Below are positions 1-12,528 of a stretch of 64,000 bases of DNA, piece by piece. How positions within the stretch are numbered: position 1 is the first letter of the stretch; every line of letters begins with the position of its first letter. The translations under genes and the position numbers were made by a program. Location of the stretch: NCBI RefSeq assembly GCF_019925205.1, contig NC_083567.1, positions 27,466,001 through 27,530,000 of the forward strand, read 5' to 3'. The notes under the pieces were generated by a model. The model saw nothing but the letters and a program-made list of their open reading frames with translations, had not been told where the DNA came from and ran no database searches. The stretch is from Metopolophium dirhodum. Its lineage: Eukaryota > Arthropoda > Insecta > Hemiptera > Aphididae.

Positions 1-540
1 TGCAAATGTTGTGCAGTGTAAATTTGGTTAAAATCTGGAGGGCTCGGGCTAGAAATATCAATTGACACGTATTAAAATAGTTTATTATACTTACGAGGTC
101 AAGTTAGGAAATACTTTGGGGGCTGTTAGAGTTTTTTGGGGGCTATGTCACTTAAGCCCCCCCCCCCAATTTACGCTTATGACCATTATTGTTATGACTA
201 TGGTTTTGAGACATAAATAGACCGTGGTTATGACATTTTACTGGACAGCTGTTTATTTTGAGATGGTGTGTTATTATGCTCACCATGAAATGTAAGCTCA
301 CAGATTTTAATAATAAAGTATAGAAATATTAATTTACGTAAATATTCGTATTTCTTCGTTGTATAAAGAACATTCTTTAGTTTTTTATTCATTGATTCTT
401 AATATGCAAACAAAAAATTCCTATTTATCATTTCAGGATATTATGTGTATTACAATCTCATTGACCAAAACGAATGTAAAGGAATAATTAAATAATTTGT
501 ATAAAGAAAATAGAGTAAAACACAATGGTCACAATGTATC
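1..540. other. Intergenic; C-tract repeat end
   Basis: No coding exon is visible. Around 130-185 a run of eleven C residues is followed by AATTTACGCTTATG, preceded by two GGGGGCT blocks (117-150). This looks like the eroded end of a dispersed element, because the related string TCATAGGCGTAA occurs again near 26380. The rest is A+T-rich unique-looking sequence. Confidence 0.4.
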
Positions 541-1045
541 AAAAGTGGGTATGTGTATGTTGCTCTGCTGTACAGTAGGTTACAAGTGGGTCAATGTATA
601 AAGGATTGTATTAAACTTGAATTCAATGATATAATATCATTGTATAAGAAAAACGATTCTGAGCGGAGACCGATTGTCAGTCTGGATATTGTTATTATTT
701 ATTATATCTTGTAAGTTAAATTTATATTTTAAAAGGTATTATTATTTTTTATTCGTTTCTATGCTGGTAAACAAAGCGTTAGAAATTAAAATCCCATTTT
801 TAGTGGTTTTTCGTAATTTGTCGGTGGTTTTTCCTGTGGCATTAAAAAACTATTGAGAAAATCAAAAAAAGACCTTTCTAAAGTACTATCTTGATTCAAT
901 TTACTAAAAGATAAGGTAGGTACTGTATGTTGAAATCGAAGCACTCCTTCTGGTAGATATTTTGTATACAAGATATATAAAAAAAAAAAATAAACACCAT
1001 TGTAAAAACCACTAGCTTCCTCACTCCGCTCAGAATCTAAAATAC
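541..1045 (+). repeat. Dispersed repeat with GATTCTGAGCGGAG ends, copy A
   Basis: This is copy A of a family found four times in the window. A ~110-bp left arm (GTTGCTCTGCTGTACAGTAG motif, then a small ATGATATAATATCAT palindrome) leads into GATTCTGAGCGGAG at 654. The inverted motif CTCCGCTCAGAATC lies at about 1025, so the inner ~385 bp is bounded by short inverted repeats. The interior has no intact ORF. It appears to be a non-autonomous DNA element; the superfamily is not determined. The small ORFs at 674-971 lie inside it and are not genes. Confidence 0.75.
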
Positions 1046-1980
1046 TAAAAACGTTATTTTAATTTAAAATGCAGTCATTTTTTTCAATGTGGTGAAATCA
1101 ATAACGCAATCAAAGTGAGAAAATCCCAAATGAAGAAAAACTCTTAATTCGCTTTGAACTGTATTTTGGTTTTCATGTCCAGTGACAAATTTATTGTATT
1201 CGGTATTAACGTAGGTAAATATATAGTAATAATATATTTTACAATAATTATACTTAACGACTTAAGGTGAATAACAAAAAATACACCTATATAATATGAT
1301 AATCCTCCCCTAGGAAATTTATATTTTTCATATAGGTAGGTACTTTTAATAGCATCAAGCTGTAATGGCGCAGTGCATTTTTAGACAACTCTCAACTGAG
1401 TGCTACCTTATTTTCGAGTGTACGTATATTTAAAAAATAATTGGGAGGGATGGATGGCTGGTCCCATGGTGGCGGTTACCGTAGTCACGGTAAATTATAA
1501 TCTAGACTATAATAGACTATAATCTCCCGTGTTATAACTTATAGCAAACTGCGCAGTTGCAGTGGTCGCGTGAAAAAACAATTATTAAACAATCCATGGC
1601 GTCCGAGCTGTGCGATAAGAGGCGTTATCTCTATTACCGCTTACCAGCTATCAGTTTCTGCGGTTAACAGAGTCGTGATATTTTGTCTTCTCCGTGGCAA
1701 ATTTATATAATTTACCAGAGATTTTTAACAACCGACGTCGACGTCGTAATCACTTTTAATTTCTATATCTAGGTCGTGATATATCATTGTTCGAAACAGA
1801 ATAATAATATATTTTAGTATACCACGACATTACCACGGACTTTTGCTCGTGCCCGAGTTCCATACGTGCCTAAATGGCTAAATCTGTATAATCATCATTA
1901 TTGTAGTGATGCGTATCACTCGCCTTTCAACTGCAGCTGCCGTATTGCAGTAGTGTCGTCTCGCCGACTCGGAACTTACT
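1046..1980. other. Upstream flank of the 2075 gene
   Basis: No ORF of note. GC content and CpG rise from about 1550 towards the gene, as expected for a promoter and 5'UTR of a short insect gene. The last part, about 1900-1980, would be the first non-coding exon if the intron at 1981-2046 is real. I cannot place a TATA box or initiator confidently. Confidence 0.3.
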
Positions 1981-2046
1981 GTAAGTAACACACGACGCTC
2001 GTGCCGACGACGGATAGGTGATCATCATCGTGTTTTTACTACGCAG
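1981..2046 (+). other. Candidate 66-bp 5'UTR intron
   Basis: A strong donor (ACT|GTAAGT) at 1981 and a pyrimidine-rich acceptor (TTTTTACTACGCAG) ending at 2046 define a 66-bp GT..AG intron, close to the minimum size usual in insects. It lies 28 bp upstream of the ATG at 2075 and would remove no coding sequence. The call rests on splice-site shape only; a cDNA would settle it. Confidence 0.4.
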
Positions 2047-2074
2047 TAAAATATAAATCATAGTCACCGCTTAC

Positions 2075-2500
2075 ATGACGTACACCGCCGAGACCGAGGC
2101 GGCCGCCGCGGCCGCGGTGAACCTACTCCGCGACAACGTCCGGTTGTCCGGAACGACGGGCACCGGCGCCGGTGGCCCTTGGTACTATCCGCCGACCGTG
2201 GTCGACGAGGACGGTCGCCTGTGGGGCAGCTGCGCCGACCACATGGAACGGGTGCTGGAGAACCGGACGGCCATCCGACATTACTACCGGTCGCTGCAGC
2301 CGGACGCGCCCGCGCCTCCGCTGCTGAGCCGCGCCGGCCACGTGGCCGTCATCGAGGCGTTCGCGGCAGATCTGCTGGCGTACTACCGGCCGCTGCTGGC
2401 CGCTGTCGACCCGCTGCGCAGCGACTTGGGAGCACAGACCGTCGTCCTGCTGGCCGAGGCCAATGTCCTGTACAACATCGTGTTGGCCATGCGCCCGTGA
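2075..2500 (+). CDS. Unrecognised GC-rich single-exon protein, 141 aa
   Basis: This ORF stands out by its GC-rich, CpG-rich codon use in A+T-rich surroundings. An in-frame TAA at 2054 makes ATG 2075 the first possible start, and TGA ends it at 2500. Residues 9-14 are an alanine run, about 26-35 a Gly/Thr linker followed by PWYYPP, and about 45-139 look alpha-helical, with MERVLENRTAIRHYY near residue 58. There is no signal peptide or obvious membrane segment. I do not recognise the family. The spacing W..S....MERVLE, then a helix with YYRPLLAAV, then a C-terminal hydrophobic helix, faintly recalls the region around the RWNST motif of hAT transposases, so a domesticated fragment is conceivable but unproven. 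Two overlapping ORFs (antisense 2123-2512 and +1 frame 2179-2523) are most likely products of the high GC content. A 3' signal at 2611 supports a real transcript. Confidence 0.6.
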   Translation: MTYTAETEAAAAAAVNLLRDNVRLSGTTGTGAGGPWYYPPTVVDEDGRLWGSCADHMERVLENRTAIRHYYRSLQPDAPAPPLLSRAGHVAVIEAFAADLLAYYRPLLAAVDPLRSDLGAQTVVLLAEANVLYNIVLAMRP

Positions 2501-2610
2501 CGACCCGACCACGGCCCCGATAAGCTCGTGCGATGAAAATCCATCGATCGGCGAAAAAGGAAAACGGCAGTCTTGTAATATAATATTTATTATAATATTT
2601 TGTTTTTGTC

Positions 2611-2616
2611 AATAAA
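2611..2616 (+). terminator. Poly(A) signal AATAAA
   Basis: A canonical AATAAA lies 111 bp after the stop codon of the 2075 gene. A G/T-rich stretch (TTGTAGCC.., then ATTGTTTTTG at about 2660) follows within 20-60 bp, as expected for a cleavage site near 2630-2640. The hexamer is common in A+T-rich DNA; the position is what makes it credible. Confidence 0.55.
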
Positions 2617-2831
2617 ATGTTTTAAATCGTCACGTTGTAGCCGTCCGGCTGTCTATGTCATATTGTTTTTGACCAGGTACCTATAGCTAAAATATAAATA
2701 AATATGATAGTTAAGTAGGTAATATTATTATTAATTTATTTTTAAGAATACGAGCAGAAGCCCAACGTTCTAATATTAGGCAAATTACAGTCAATTTTTA
2801 GTACATTTATACAATAATTAAAATATATAAG

Positions 2832-3092
2832 GGGGGACGGAGTGGCCGAGCGGACTAAGATAAGGTTTGATATCTCGGCCGCGGGTGCCATTTTTCTTCG
2901 GCCAAGTCACGGTGTCTGGAGAACAAGTGCCGCCATCCCCCACCCGGGCATGGCAGATACCTACGGATGCCCACTTGAAAATCTGCTAAAATAACACACA
3001 CGTGTTTTCTAAATCTATAATTTTTCCCATACAAACAAAAAACAAAATAGCTAATGGCCATAGTTTCAGGCTTCAGGATCAATAAAAAAAAA
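2832..3092 (+). repeat. tRNA-derived SINE, copy 1
   Basis: The 5' end GGAGTGGCCGAGCGGACTAAG matches the D-arm/A-box of class II (Leu/Ser) tRNAs. A degenerate B-box (GGTTTGATATC) follows after a shortened spacer. The ~200-bp tRNA-unrelated body is shared with the copy at 31083, including AAGTCACGGTGTC, the CCGCCATC..CCACCC block and TAATGGCCATAGTT. The 3' end is an A-rich tail (AATAAAAAAAAAAAA) at about 3080-3092. Short ATATATA strings on both sides could be target-site duplications. No protein is encoded; such elements are moved by LINE machinery in trans. Confidence 0.8.
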
Positions 3093-3838
3093 AAATAATA
3101 TATAGCAGGTAGTATAATTATAACTAATTTTAATACTATATGCAAATGTGGTGAAGTTAATGTGCGAAGAAAATTCGTATATGCATTACAATACCTAATT
3201 AATAAGTAATAATAAGTAATAAGTATAAGGTAAAGTTGTACATCATACAATAATTATATATCATACTATAGTATGGTATTAAAGGCAGACAATATTTTAA
3301 ATAATAGTATACAAGAGTTTTGGTCGTTCAGTTACCAAGGAGTTCTGTTGTCAAAAATATTATGGCCTATATGAAAGTTGGGTAGCGCTAAGTATAAAAA
3401 AATAGCACCTTAAAATACACACATAGGCAGTACAACACGCGACAATTTTCCGGGTATAATATTACGGGAGACAACACGATTTACGAGAAAAATTTTGTGA
3501 GAAAGCATATTAAATATGTAGTTAAATAATGAATTTTGAAAATACAATCATCTAATTGGAAATTTCGCATAGACGTGCACGCTGCATTATTTCAAATCAT
3601 TTTGAACAATATCAACTAGAAATAAGAAATAACCCCAGAAATAACTGTAGCGTATTTTCATCATATTATAAAATAATATTCCCCGCGTCCCGCATTACAA
3701 TACACTATCCAATGGCAACCAATATACAAAAAAATAATAATACTAATTTCTACTATTACTATTATAAACTGCAACCAATGGAAACCATTTAATAAATGAA
3801 CTTATTTTATAAAATAATTAAAAATAATAAAATAAAAA
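3093..3838. other. Intergenic, A+T-rich
   Basis: No coding exon, RNA gene or clear repeat boundary is visible. The 78-codon ORF at 3556-3792 has A+T-driven composition and a homopolymeric Tyr/Asn tail, so I do not call it. Confidence 0.4.
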
Positions 3839-4347
3839 AAAGTGGGTAAGTGGATGTTGCTCTGCTGTACAGTAGGTCACAAGTGGGTCATTGTATAATG
3901 GATTGTATTAAACTTGAATTCAATGATATATTATCATTTATCATTGTATAAGAAAAACGATTCTGAGCGGAGACGGTTTGTCAGTCTGGATATTTTATAT
4001 TGTTATTATTTATTATATCATGTAAGTTGAATTAATATTATAATATTACTATTTTTTATTCGTTTCTATATGGTGATAAACAAAGCGTTAGAAATTAAAA
4101 TCCTTTTTTAGCGGTTTTTCGTAATTTTTGGGTGGTTTTTCCCGTGGCATTAAATAACTATTGATAAAATCGAAAAATGACCTCTCTAAAGTACCATTTT
4201 GATCCAATTTGCTAAAAGATAAGGTACTATATGTTGAAATCAAAGCACTCCTTCTGGTAAAAATTTGTATACAGGATAAAAAAAAATAAAAATAAACACC
4301 ATTGTAAAACCACTAGCTCAGAATAACCTCCGCTCAGAATCTAAAAA
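3839..4347 (+). repeat. Dispersed repeat with GATTCTGAGCGGAG ends, copy B
   Basis: This copy has the same layout as the one at 541-1045. The left arm holds GTTGCTCTGCTGTACAGTAG, GATTCTGAGCGGAG lies at about 3959, the interior includes CACTCCTTCTGGTA, and the inverted end CTCCGCTCAGAATC lies at about 4328. The alignment by eye is nearly continuous with copy A, with small indels, so the two share a recent common source. There is no intact ORF. Confidence 0.75.
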
Positions 4348-4478
4348 CATCATTGTTAAACCAATATGTTCTTAAAAATTAATAATAAGGTATCAACAAA
4401 AATTGATTGATATTCCAATAAAAATACTCCGCCAAAATAAGTATATACGTTGAGTATAAAAAAATTGTTATTCGTTTC

Positions 4479-4735
4479 ATAGCCTAATCTTTGAAGTCTC
4501 TATAGATATAATTTATGTTAAAATAGTCTGCTAAATAATTTAACTTAACATGGCGACTTGAGTTAAAAATTAAAAAATACTATAGCACAATGATAATACA
4601 TAATAATATAGCCTAATATCATTGAAATAGGTAGTGTATTACTAATCAAATGTTTTAAAGTCGCCAAGCTAAGATCAATTATTTAACAGACTGTTTTAAC
4701 GTAAATTACATCTATAGTTCAAAGACTTAGCTATA
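4479..4735. repeat. Fold-back element with ~85-bp inverted arms
   Basis: The left arm (4479 to about 4570) contains AATCTTTGAAGTCTCTATAG, GTTAAAATAGTCTG and TGGCGACTT. The right arm (about 4655-4735), read in reverse complement, gives AAGTCTTTGAACTATAGAT, GTTAAAACAGTCTG and TGGCGACTT in the same order. The arms enclose a short A+T-rich spacer. This is a typical non-autonomous fold-back MITE; no transposase is present and target duplications are not clear. Confidence 0.65.
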
Positions 4736-5776
4736 AATTATATCACAACTTTCAGAGCCGCTTTTTTACACGGAATTTGACAGATTCACGGAATTTAATT
4801 ATATCACGGACCTAGCAGAAAAATCATATATTTTGGCTGGAAGACCTGACACTTGACAAATTCGGCATAACCATAAAACGAATACGAAAAACGTATCAAT
4901 AACAATCAATAATATGTATAATAATATAACTATAATATAATATAATTAATCGGCATTGCGCTTCACGATGCTCAATAACCTGATAATATATAGATAGGTA
5001 CCTACTTGTTAAAATTAAATCCGCCGTCTCCTCTCCGGTCGTCACATAGTACCTATTATAAATATATTATCGTTATCTGTGGATCGACGGCGTAAACATC
5101 AGTCAACACATATATTATAGGTGTATTATGACATGTGTACAACTGTATTATTATACAATATATAATATAAGATATTATGGAGGGTGTCACGGTTTCGTCT
5201 GCGTCGTGGAAAAACGAAAAGACGGCCGTCTCGACGAAACGGAAACACGTGTCGGGAATGTGTGTGCGCGTGTTAATTAACTCAATTAATAACATTACAA
5301 GAGGCGCCTCCTATATGCAATAATAATAATAATATAGTAATAATAATAATAATAATATAATATCATATACGCCAGTTTCGTGGGATTTCACGGAAAATGT
5401 GCGCATATTTTGTCTCCTGGAACGCGGCGGCGGTGGTTTTAACGCCGTGTAAACGACACGTGACCGCCGCTCGCGCTCGCATGATATATGTGTCAATGTG
5501 TATGTGTATGTGCGTTACAACCGCATTACCGCAAACGCGGTTGACAAACGGCTCCCGTCAACGCCGTCTGGTATCCCTCGGTACGTTCGTATTATATTTA
5601 TATACACATAATTACGACCGCGCACCGAAAAACGGATTTTCGGCCACGGGCCATTTCTTACCGTCCGTCAAAACTTTGACGTCCCGTTGTAGATAGGCTG
5701 AGTCGAGTATAGGGGGAGGGGGGGACGACCAAGTATGCGTGTATATAATATAATATTATAATATGCGACGATGACG

Positions 5777-5810
<34 letters not shown>

Positions 5811-6661
5811 TTGCGGGACAGGAAATCGTAATTAGTACTCGTCGAGCGGTCTGACACGCGTCGTTTGAGCGCAAGTTTCCACCGAAAAATGCTCCGGGGC
5901 GTCTGCGGGACACTGCCGCTGACTGCACAATATATAGACCCCTGAGAACCGCTGGATCCGTTCAAAATATAATATAGACTGCCGTTTGTGAAATGTAGAA
6001 ATTTTCAAAAACCCAAAATAGCGTCTTACGCGTATCCCGCGAATTCCCGTGTAAAAACCAGAATGTCACACCTGCTGATCCCCTGGCCAGACCGTCGCTT
6101 CTGCGATGATCATATGGTGAAAAAGTTTGGCCTACCTAATAATTTGGCCATTTATTATACATTTTAAAACCGAAATGGTGCCACATGTCTACATCATACG
6201 TATCGACGTCGACGGGGCGAATCATCGATTAAGCCCACGAAAATTGTCCGTGCGGTTTACTATATCCAGATGCACCTTGTACATATATATAGTATATTAT
6301 ATTAGACACGTTTTGGTCTACTTATCTATGTACATGCAGGTTACGTATGCGTATAATATTATATTTAATATACCTACCGATTACCGTACCTATACTTATA
6401 AGTAGTTATAACCCGTGGTTTGGACGGTTTGGTGAGACTTTTAATCATCCACTGAACTGCGTATCCTGGCCATGATTTTGTTGTTTAGTGATCCGATTAA
6501 GTTGCTGTGGTACTGTACAGTGTACAAAATACTAGTGTAAATAGTATTATAATTGATTCGGTTTGGACACATCACATAGGTAGGTAATTAAACGTTTAAT
6601 AATATTATAAATTCTGTAAAAAAATGTATTATCATTATTATAATTATTATTATTAATTTTA
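4736..6661. other. Intergenic with AT microsatellite
   Basis: No supported gene. A pure (AT)n run occupies about 5779-5809 and an (AAT)n tract about 5324-5362. GC content is higher in 5390-5700 and 5820-6110, with several CpGs, but the ORFs there have no recognisable domains. Confidence 0.4.
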
Positions 6662-7133
6662 GATTCTGAGCGGAGCGAGGAAGCTAGTGGTTTTACAATG
6701 GTGTTTATTTTATTTTTTTTTTTTTATATTCTGTTCACAAAATTTCTACCAGATAGAGTGCTTCGATTTCAACATGTAGTACCTTATGTTTTAGCAAATT
6801 GGATCAATATTGTACTTTAAAGAGGTCATTTTTTGATTTTATCAGTAGTTATTTAATGCCACGGGAAAAACTACTGACAAATTACGAAAAATCGCTTAAA
6901 ATAGGATAGCAAAGAATAAAAAATTATAATATTTTAATATTAATTCTAATTAAAGGCTATAATAAATAATACAAATTTAAAAATCCAGACTGTTAAACCG
7001 TCTCCGCTCAGAATCGTTTTTCATATACAATGATAATATATCGTTGAATTCAAGTTTAATACAATCCATTATACATTGTCCCACTTGTAACCTACTGTAC
7101 AGCAGAGCGACATATCCACTTACCCGCTTTTTT
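6662..7133 (-). repeat. Dispersed repeat with GATTCTGAGCGGAG ends, copy C
   Basis: This is the same family as 541-1045, in reverse orientation. GATTCTGAGCGGAG is at 6662, the inverted motif CTCCGCTCAGAATC at about 7002, and the outer arm with CCTACTGTACAGCAGAGC runs to about 7130. The interior shares GAGTGCTTCGATTTCAACATG with the reverse complement of the other copies. Confidence 0.75.
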
Positions 7134-9269
7134 AACATCGCATTTTACTATTATAATGTAATTATTGTAAAATATTTTACTGTAACATAATATTATAATA
7201 TACATACAACCAAGTGATAACGACTCATTTTTTAATTTAGTATTTGGATTTGAATATTGTGATATTAAATATAATGATATTTTTTTATTAACCACAGTAT
7301 CAGAGTAAAAATGTTCTTTGCAAATCTAAAACAATATAATAGTTTATTAAAAATATTCGATACAAATAGTGGAATTTCACGATTACGACGATGTATAATA
7401 ATATGATACAGACTGCCAATTACAATTAGGGCTGGAACCTGAGAGATTTTAATTTTTAATGCCCTAAAAAATCTCATAAAATGCATGAAAAATGTAATTC
7501 TATGTAGGTATTATATTTAAATTATAATATAAAGTAATAATATGTTTCCAAACTTCTTAATCTGAAATAAAAAAATATCGTACCTAATCAAAAATTGTGG
7601 TTTAAGTAATAAATATTAAAACAATGCTTAAAAATGATGACTAATGTACCTATTATTTATAATAAAATAAAAATGTCCTCATTGTATATAGTGATGATGG
7701 AAGACAGTGAATCATTATTTCATCTGTACCTATATGAAATCTACTAAATCGTTACAAATAGCAGTATATTATTACACTATTATAGCCGATGTAATGAGTT
7801 AATACTAAAAAAATGTTGAGAAAATTATGTTACATGTAAATAAATAAAAAATATGTTTGATGTTATAAAAAACCTGAGAAAAAGCTATAAAAAAATGTTT
7901 AAAACATAACTAGTAAGCATTAACATAAAATGAAAAGAATACTCAAAATCTGTCTCTCGTATTTACTTATTGTTATATGACAGTCAACAGTATATTTAAT
8001 ATAGATACCACTTGTTTTCTGTTATTTTTTCTAACCATGATATTATTATTGTTGTTACTTGAATTCAAATGACTCGGGTGGAGTATGGTAATATGGCTGT
8101 ATGCATGTGGTGACAGACCAGCCAGAAATCTGACAGGATTCAAAATTTTTCAGTGTATAATAATATACATTTTAGTGGCACATACCGACCACTGCTACCT
8201 ACATATTATATATTTAATCTATTAGTTATAATTTATAATATTCTATACACATATTTAGGGTTTTAAAATTTAATGAAATTTATTTTCTTGAAAAATTCAT
8301 GAAATGTTTATTATATCGAAAAGTTTATAGTCGTCACCTTGAAGTGATCATTTTTAAAATTTGATTTATTGTATGAAACAAAGATAATATGTAACATATT
8401 ACATATAATTTATAAGTTGTTCAACAAATTTAAACATTGCTTTTCAACTCTTAAGTTACAAACTCATACACCAACTCAACATCATAACATATTTTTGAGA
8501 GCCATGGCTCGGCGAATGCATATTATATTATACTATATTATAATTATATTACCTACATGATATTCATTATTCACAATGTATAAACATAAACCACTCTTAA
8601 TAGTCGTGAGTGACCTTTTAAAATATACAAAATATGATCTAAGTATTTATTAGTATTAAATAAAAGAGTCCAGGCCCCTTCACATCACTCAGCCACATAC
8701 ACATACAACTTTTGTACACTTTATAATTACTGAAAATACACTATTATTTCATTCACTGTTGAAATTGACTTAAACTTTATTTCAAGCCATTATCTCTTGG
8801 ATCGCTGACGGTCCACATTCAACAATATTTTAAAACTCAGATAAAAAAATGTTTTTACCCTCAAAATAATGTCAGGAATATTTTTCAGAACTACAAATAG
8901 AATATATAAATACGAAATAATAAATCAACAAAAATAATATGTTTTTCTTTTTTTTTATAAGCGTGTAATCAATATATTATTTCTTATCATCTATAACCGA
9001 ACACGTTTAAAAATATTTTTCATAATTTCATTGAAATATTTTAAATTCAGAACCCTACACATATTACACACACAATACCGGCGGCCAGCTGAAGTAAAAA
9101 CTAATTTCAAACTTTTCATTAAAACCACGCCTAGGTATGGGTATGAAGTATAAACATTTTATGCAGATATTTTATGTATCGGACGCGCGTATAATACTTT
9201 ACATAATATGATATAGTTAATATAATATTATACGCATATATACCTACCTATACAATAGTCAATATTATG
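7134..9269. other. Intergenic, A+T-rich
   Basis: Only short, A+T-biased ORFs. No exon with recognisable domain content, no tRNA and no well-bounded repeat was seen. Confidence 0.4.
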
Positions 9270-10035
9270 TTAATTAATTGGAAAATCAGTAGCTCTAATT
9301 CGAAATATAGTGCAGATATTTTAGTAAGGTTTTTTTTATGTTATATATGGCTAATACATCATAATATAGCCTTTTTACCATAGACTAAAAAAAAAACGCT
9401 CAAAATCTGTTTTTGATTTTTTAAAAATTTGAAAATAACCATTCTGTAGGGTTATTTATTATAGTTAGTTTTATTATAAGATGGAGAAAAAACAATTTTG
9501 AATATATTAAAGCGACAAATGATATACAGCATAATATTGTAAAATTGTATTGTTTTCATACTTCAATAACTAATGCAAAGTAACCTTACCTATAATAAAG
9601 AACACATAACTCGTTGAAAATATATTATGTTATATTTTTTATTTGTTTGATGATATTGTTTAATTTCTCCCCCATCCATGAACTGCTATGCACAGATAAA
9701 TTTTATATTGGCTCATGTCCTATTATCTTTGTAAGATCATGGGCCTTTAAAAATGACTAGTGCATATCAGTTCATGTTGGATTTATTGTACAATATTATA
9801 AAACTAGTTGGTAAAACATATTATTTACTGATATTATATTTCAACGAGTAGTGTGTTTTTATTAGCTATATTATATTGGATATTAGCATTAAACAAACAA
9901 AATTTTTAGACTGTGACAAAAGTGAGGTTATTAGTCATATATTATATTATTACATTAGCAAAAAAAACTGCTTTAGTATATCTGCATTATACCTATTCCG
10001 AATTAGAACTACTGATTTTCAGTTAACGATCATAT
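9270..10035. repeat. Long fold-back element, ~760 bp
   Basis: The left end near 9281 reads GGAAAATCAGTAGCTCTAAT, with GTGCAGATATTTTAGTAAGG following. The right end near 10020, in reverse complement, reads GAAAATCAGTAGTTCTAATT, then ATGCAGATATACTAAAGCAG. Pairing continues inwards: ACATAACTCGTTGAAAATAT at about 9605 matches the reverse complement of the ATTTCAACGAGTAGTGTG region at about 9840. The arms therefore span several hundred bases with moderate divergence. No transposase is present. Confidence 0.6.
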
Positions 10036-11964
10036 ACTGAAGGTATACCTATATAATCATTGTATCATATATTATAATATTATACCAAAACATTATATTA
10101 TGATGAACGTTCTCTGAAATTTAAACGTGATCAATGATGTACATGACGGTTATTTACAAAATATATTTACTAGTTTTGGTATATAGGTATTCAGAGACAA
10201 GCATTAATTAATTAGAAATTAAATTTTTTTTTAAACTGTTTAACTTAATAAGCAGATTAATTTTCTAATTAAATTGATAACTTAATTAGTTAAAGTATCC
10301 ATTGTGATAACTTTTTCCAGTTTATTTAAAAATAATATGTGTTGGTACTTAAATGACTTATGTGACTTAAATGTACTACTTTTTATTTTGTAAGCTTGGT
10401 AGGTATAAAAACCATTAGTTTCGACAGTTACAATTTTTCTATAATTTTTTCTTTTTTTTTCTTTTATTGTTTTATACAAATAATGATATAGGAACTAATG
10501 TACTATAAATAAACATAATTACTAATTAGGTAGTATAAATTTGGTTACTGTAAGTTGCACAATCACTATGATATAATATGTGTGATTCAGCTAAATAGGT
10601 GACAATAAAAGATATTTATTAATTCCTTGGTAACGGAATGAAGTGTTAGTATAATCTTCATATTATTATAACTTTTAAGTTTTAGAGAAAAATTTATTGT
10701 TCGTTAACCATATTCATTTTTTCAATTAACTTGCCAAACTTTAGACTTACATAGGTATACTTTTCAATTTTGTCAAATGGTTTATACCTAATAGTACCTA
10801 GGTACCTACATTATATGCACATTTCTGTGCTGGTTTCATTATCGAGGCACGTAAACGGTTTAAGCGTATATATAATAATAATTATTATTATTCTGTGAAT
10901 ATACGACCTCGTCGCGCTACTCCCTGTGTACAGAATATAATAATTTAACACGTAAACCGGTTAGCATGGGTGTATGATATATAAAATATGTATTACAATT
11001 TTTTGATTCAGCACACTCAAACACACACACACAACTATAATATATTGGTATGTTATTAGTTATGATATACGTGATACACACGCCACACGCGTCATTAATG
11101 GAATTTGAGTATCGCTATCATAATTTTTCTACAGAAATTAACTGCAGGCTATAATATATACATAATAATATATATCTTGCGAACGCGTTGTAGGCATGAT
11201 TACGAGTAGTCAATGAGTGTTTAGTTCCTTTTTTATACAAAAATAATACACACGGTAAAGACTTAATTACAAAGCTGTCAATTCTGTTATAAAAAACAAC
11301 AAATCTCAACAGCGAAAATTTAAATTAAATTATTTATCTAAAACAATCAAATAATCAATTGTTTATTTTATCAGCGCAGTAGGTAGATAGTATACACAGT
11401 TTAACTTAATTAAATTTTGATCGACATAAATCAATCGGGAAAAAATGTCAGAGGATTGATTTTACGTTTTATGTAAATTCACATTTATTTTAAAATAAAT
11501 AATTTGTTGAAACCCACTCTAAAATATAATAAAAGATAAATGGGTTTCATCCGCTAACGATCGATTTAAGAATTAAGAAAAGTATAGTAGGTATAAGGCT
11601 ATAAATATTATAATTCTTGTACACGAATCTCGGAGCGCTTCGGGAAGCGTCTGAATGTAAAATTATAAGTCAAAGTGTTTTCATTTTATTTCTTGTAACG
11701 TTTCACAGTGCCACAGTAGGTAAAAATTATAATAATATATTGTCCAAATTATAGCAAATACAATAATTTTGAATTCAACTAATTTATTCATCAAATATAC
11801 ATTTTTAACACTTGAAATTAATCGACTGTTTATGCCCAGCGAGGAGTGTATTACATTATATTATCAACATTTTAATATATTGTTGATCAAAAATTCAAAA
11901 AACAAATGATTCGATAAGGACTTTTTTTCTAAGTTTTTATTGTCACTGTAATATATAGATATGC
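10036..11964. other. Intergenic, A+T-rich
   Basis: No supported gene. The 65- and 63-codon ORFs on the minus strand are composition-driven. The stretch 10795-10808 carries two nested palindromes built on TAGGTACCTA. Confidence 0.4.
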
Positions 11965-11965
11965 T

Positions 11966-12066
11966 CCGGGTAGATAATTCGTCATAAACCGGGTACCGAG
12001 TATTGGCCGAGTAGAAATTTTAAAACTAGCCATATGTCGAGTGTTGGCCGAGTGGAAATGTAAATA
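11966..12066 (+). repeat. Degenerate GGTACCGAGT/GGCCGAGT units, left cluster
   Basis: Two related units are visible. GGGTACCGAGTATTGGCCGA then GTAGAAATTT lies at about 11991. TCGAGTGTTGGCCGAGTGG then AAATG lies at about 12037. They match the units of the tandem array at 12529-12669, suggesting both belong to one larger decayed element. Confidence 0.5.
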
Positions 12067-12528
12067 CAAAATTATGGGTATCAAACTAGCAACTATCAAG
12101 GCACATCAACTACCGATTACTGATTGAGAAATTGTTGATTAATAATCAAGTCTTTAAACACACTGGGTGTTAACACAGTACTGCACTGGGTAGTTAATAC
12201 ATAAACTATTTATGCAATTATAATATGCATTTATAAAATGGCTACTTGGTCAAACACATAACACTAATACAAATTAAGTACACTATAGGTATATTAAGTA
12301 TAAGTGTAACATGAATATTAGTTGTTTAGGTAATAGGCAATAGCCAATAGGTAGCTATAATAATAAACCGGCCATTGTAAATTGGTTTAGTTACTTCAAA
12401 ATCTACCGAAATAAATTATAATTTATTACTTTATTATTTTAGATTTTTCTAGTTATATTATAATTACAGAGATATTCAGATATGCATTGTATGTTTATGT
12501 ACAGAATACAGATTATCAGCGTTTGCCA

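Noticed and set aside
2123..2512. 129-codon antisense ORF opposite the 2075 gene
   Set aside because: GC-rich coding sequence leaves the antisense frame open by chance; its composition (Gln/Arg/Val) and lack of its own signals do not suggest a gene.
2832..2905. Functional tRNA gene (Leu/Ser type)
   Set aside because: A-box present, but the anticodon arm and acceptor pairing are missing and a SINE body follows.
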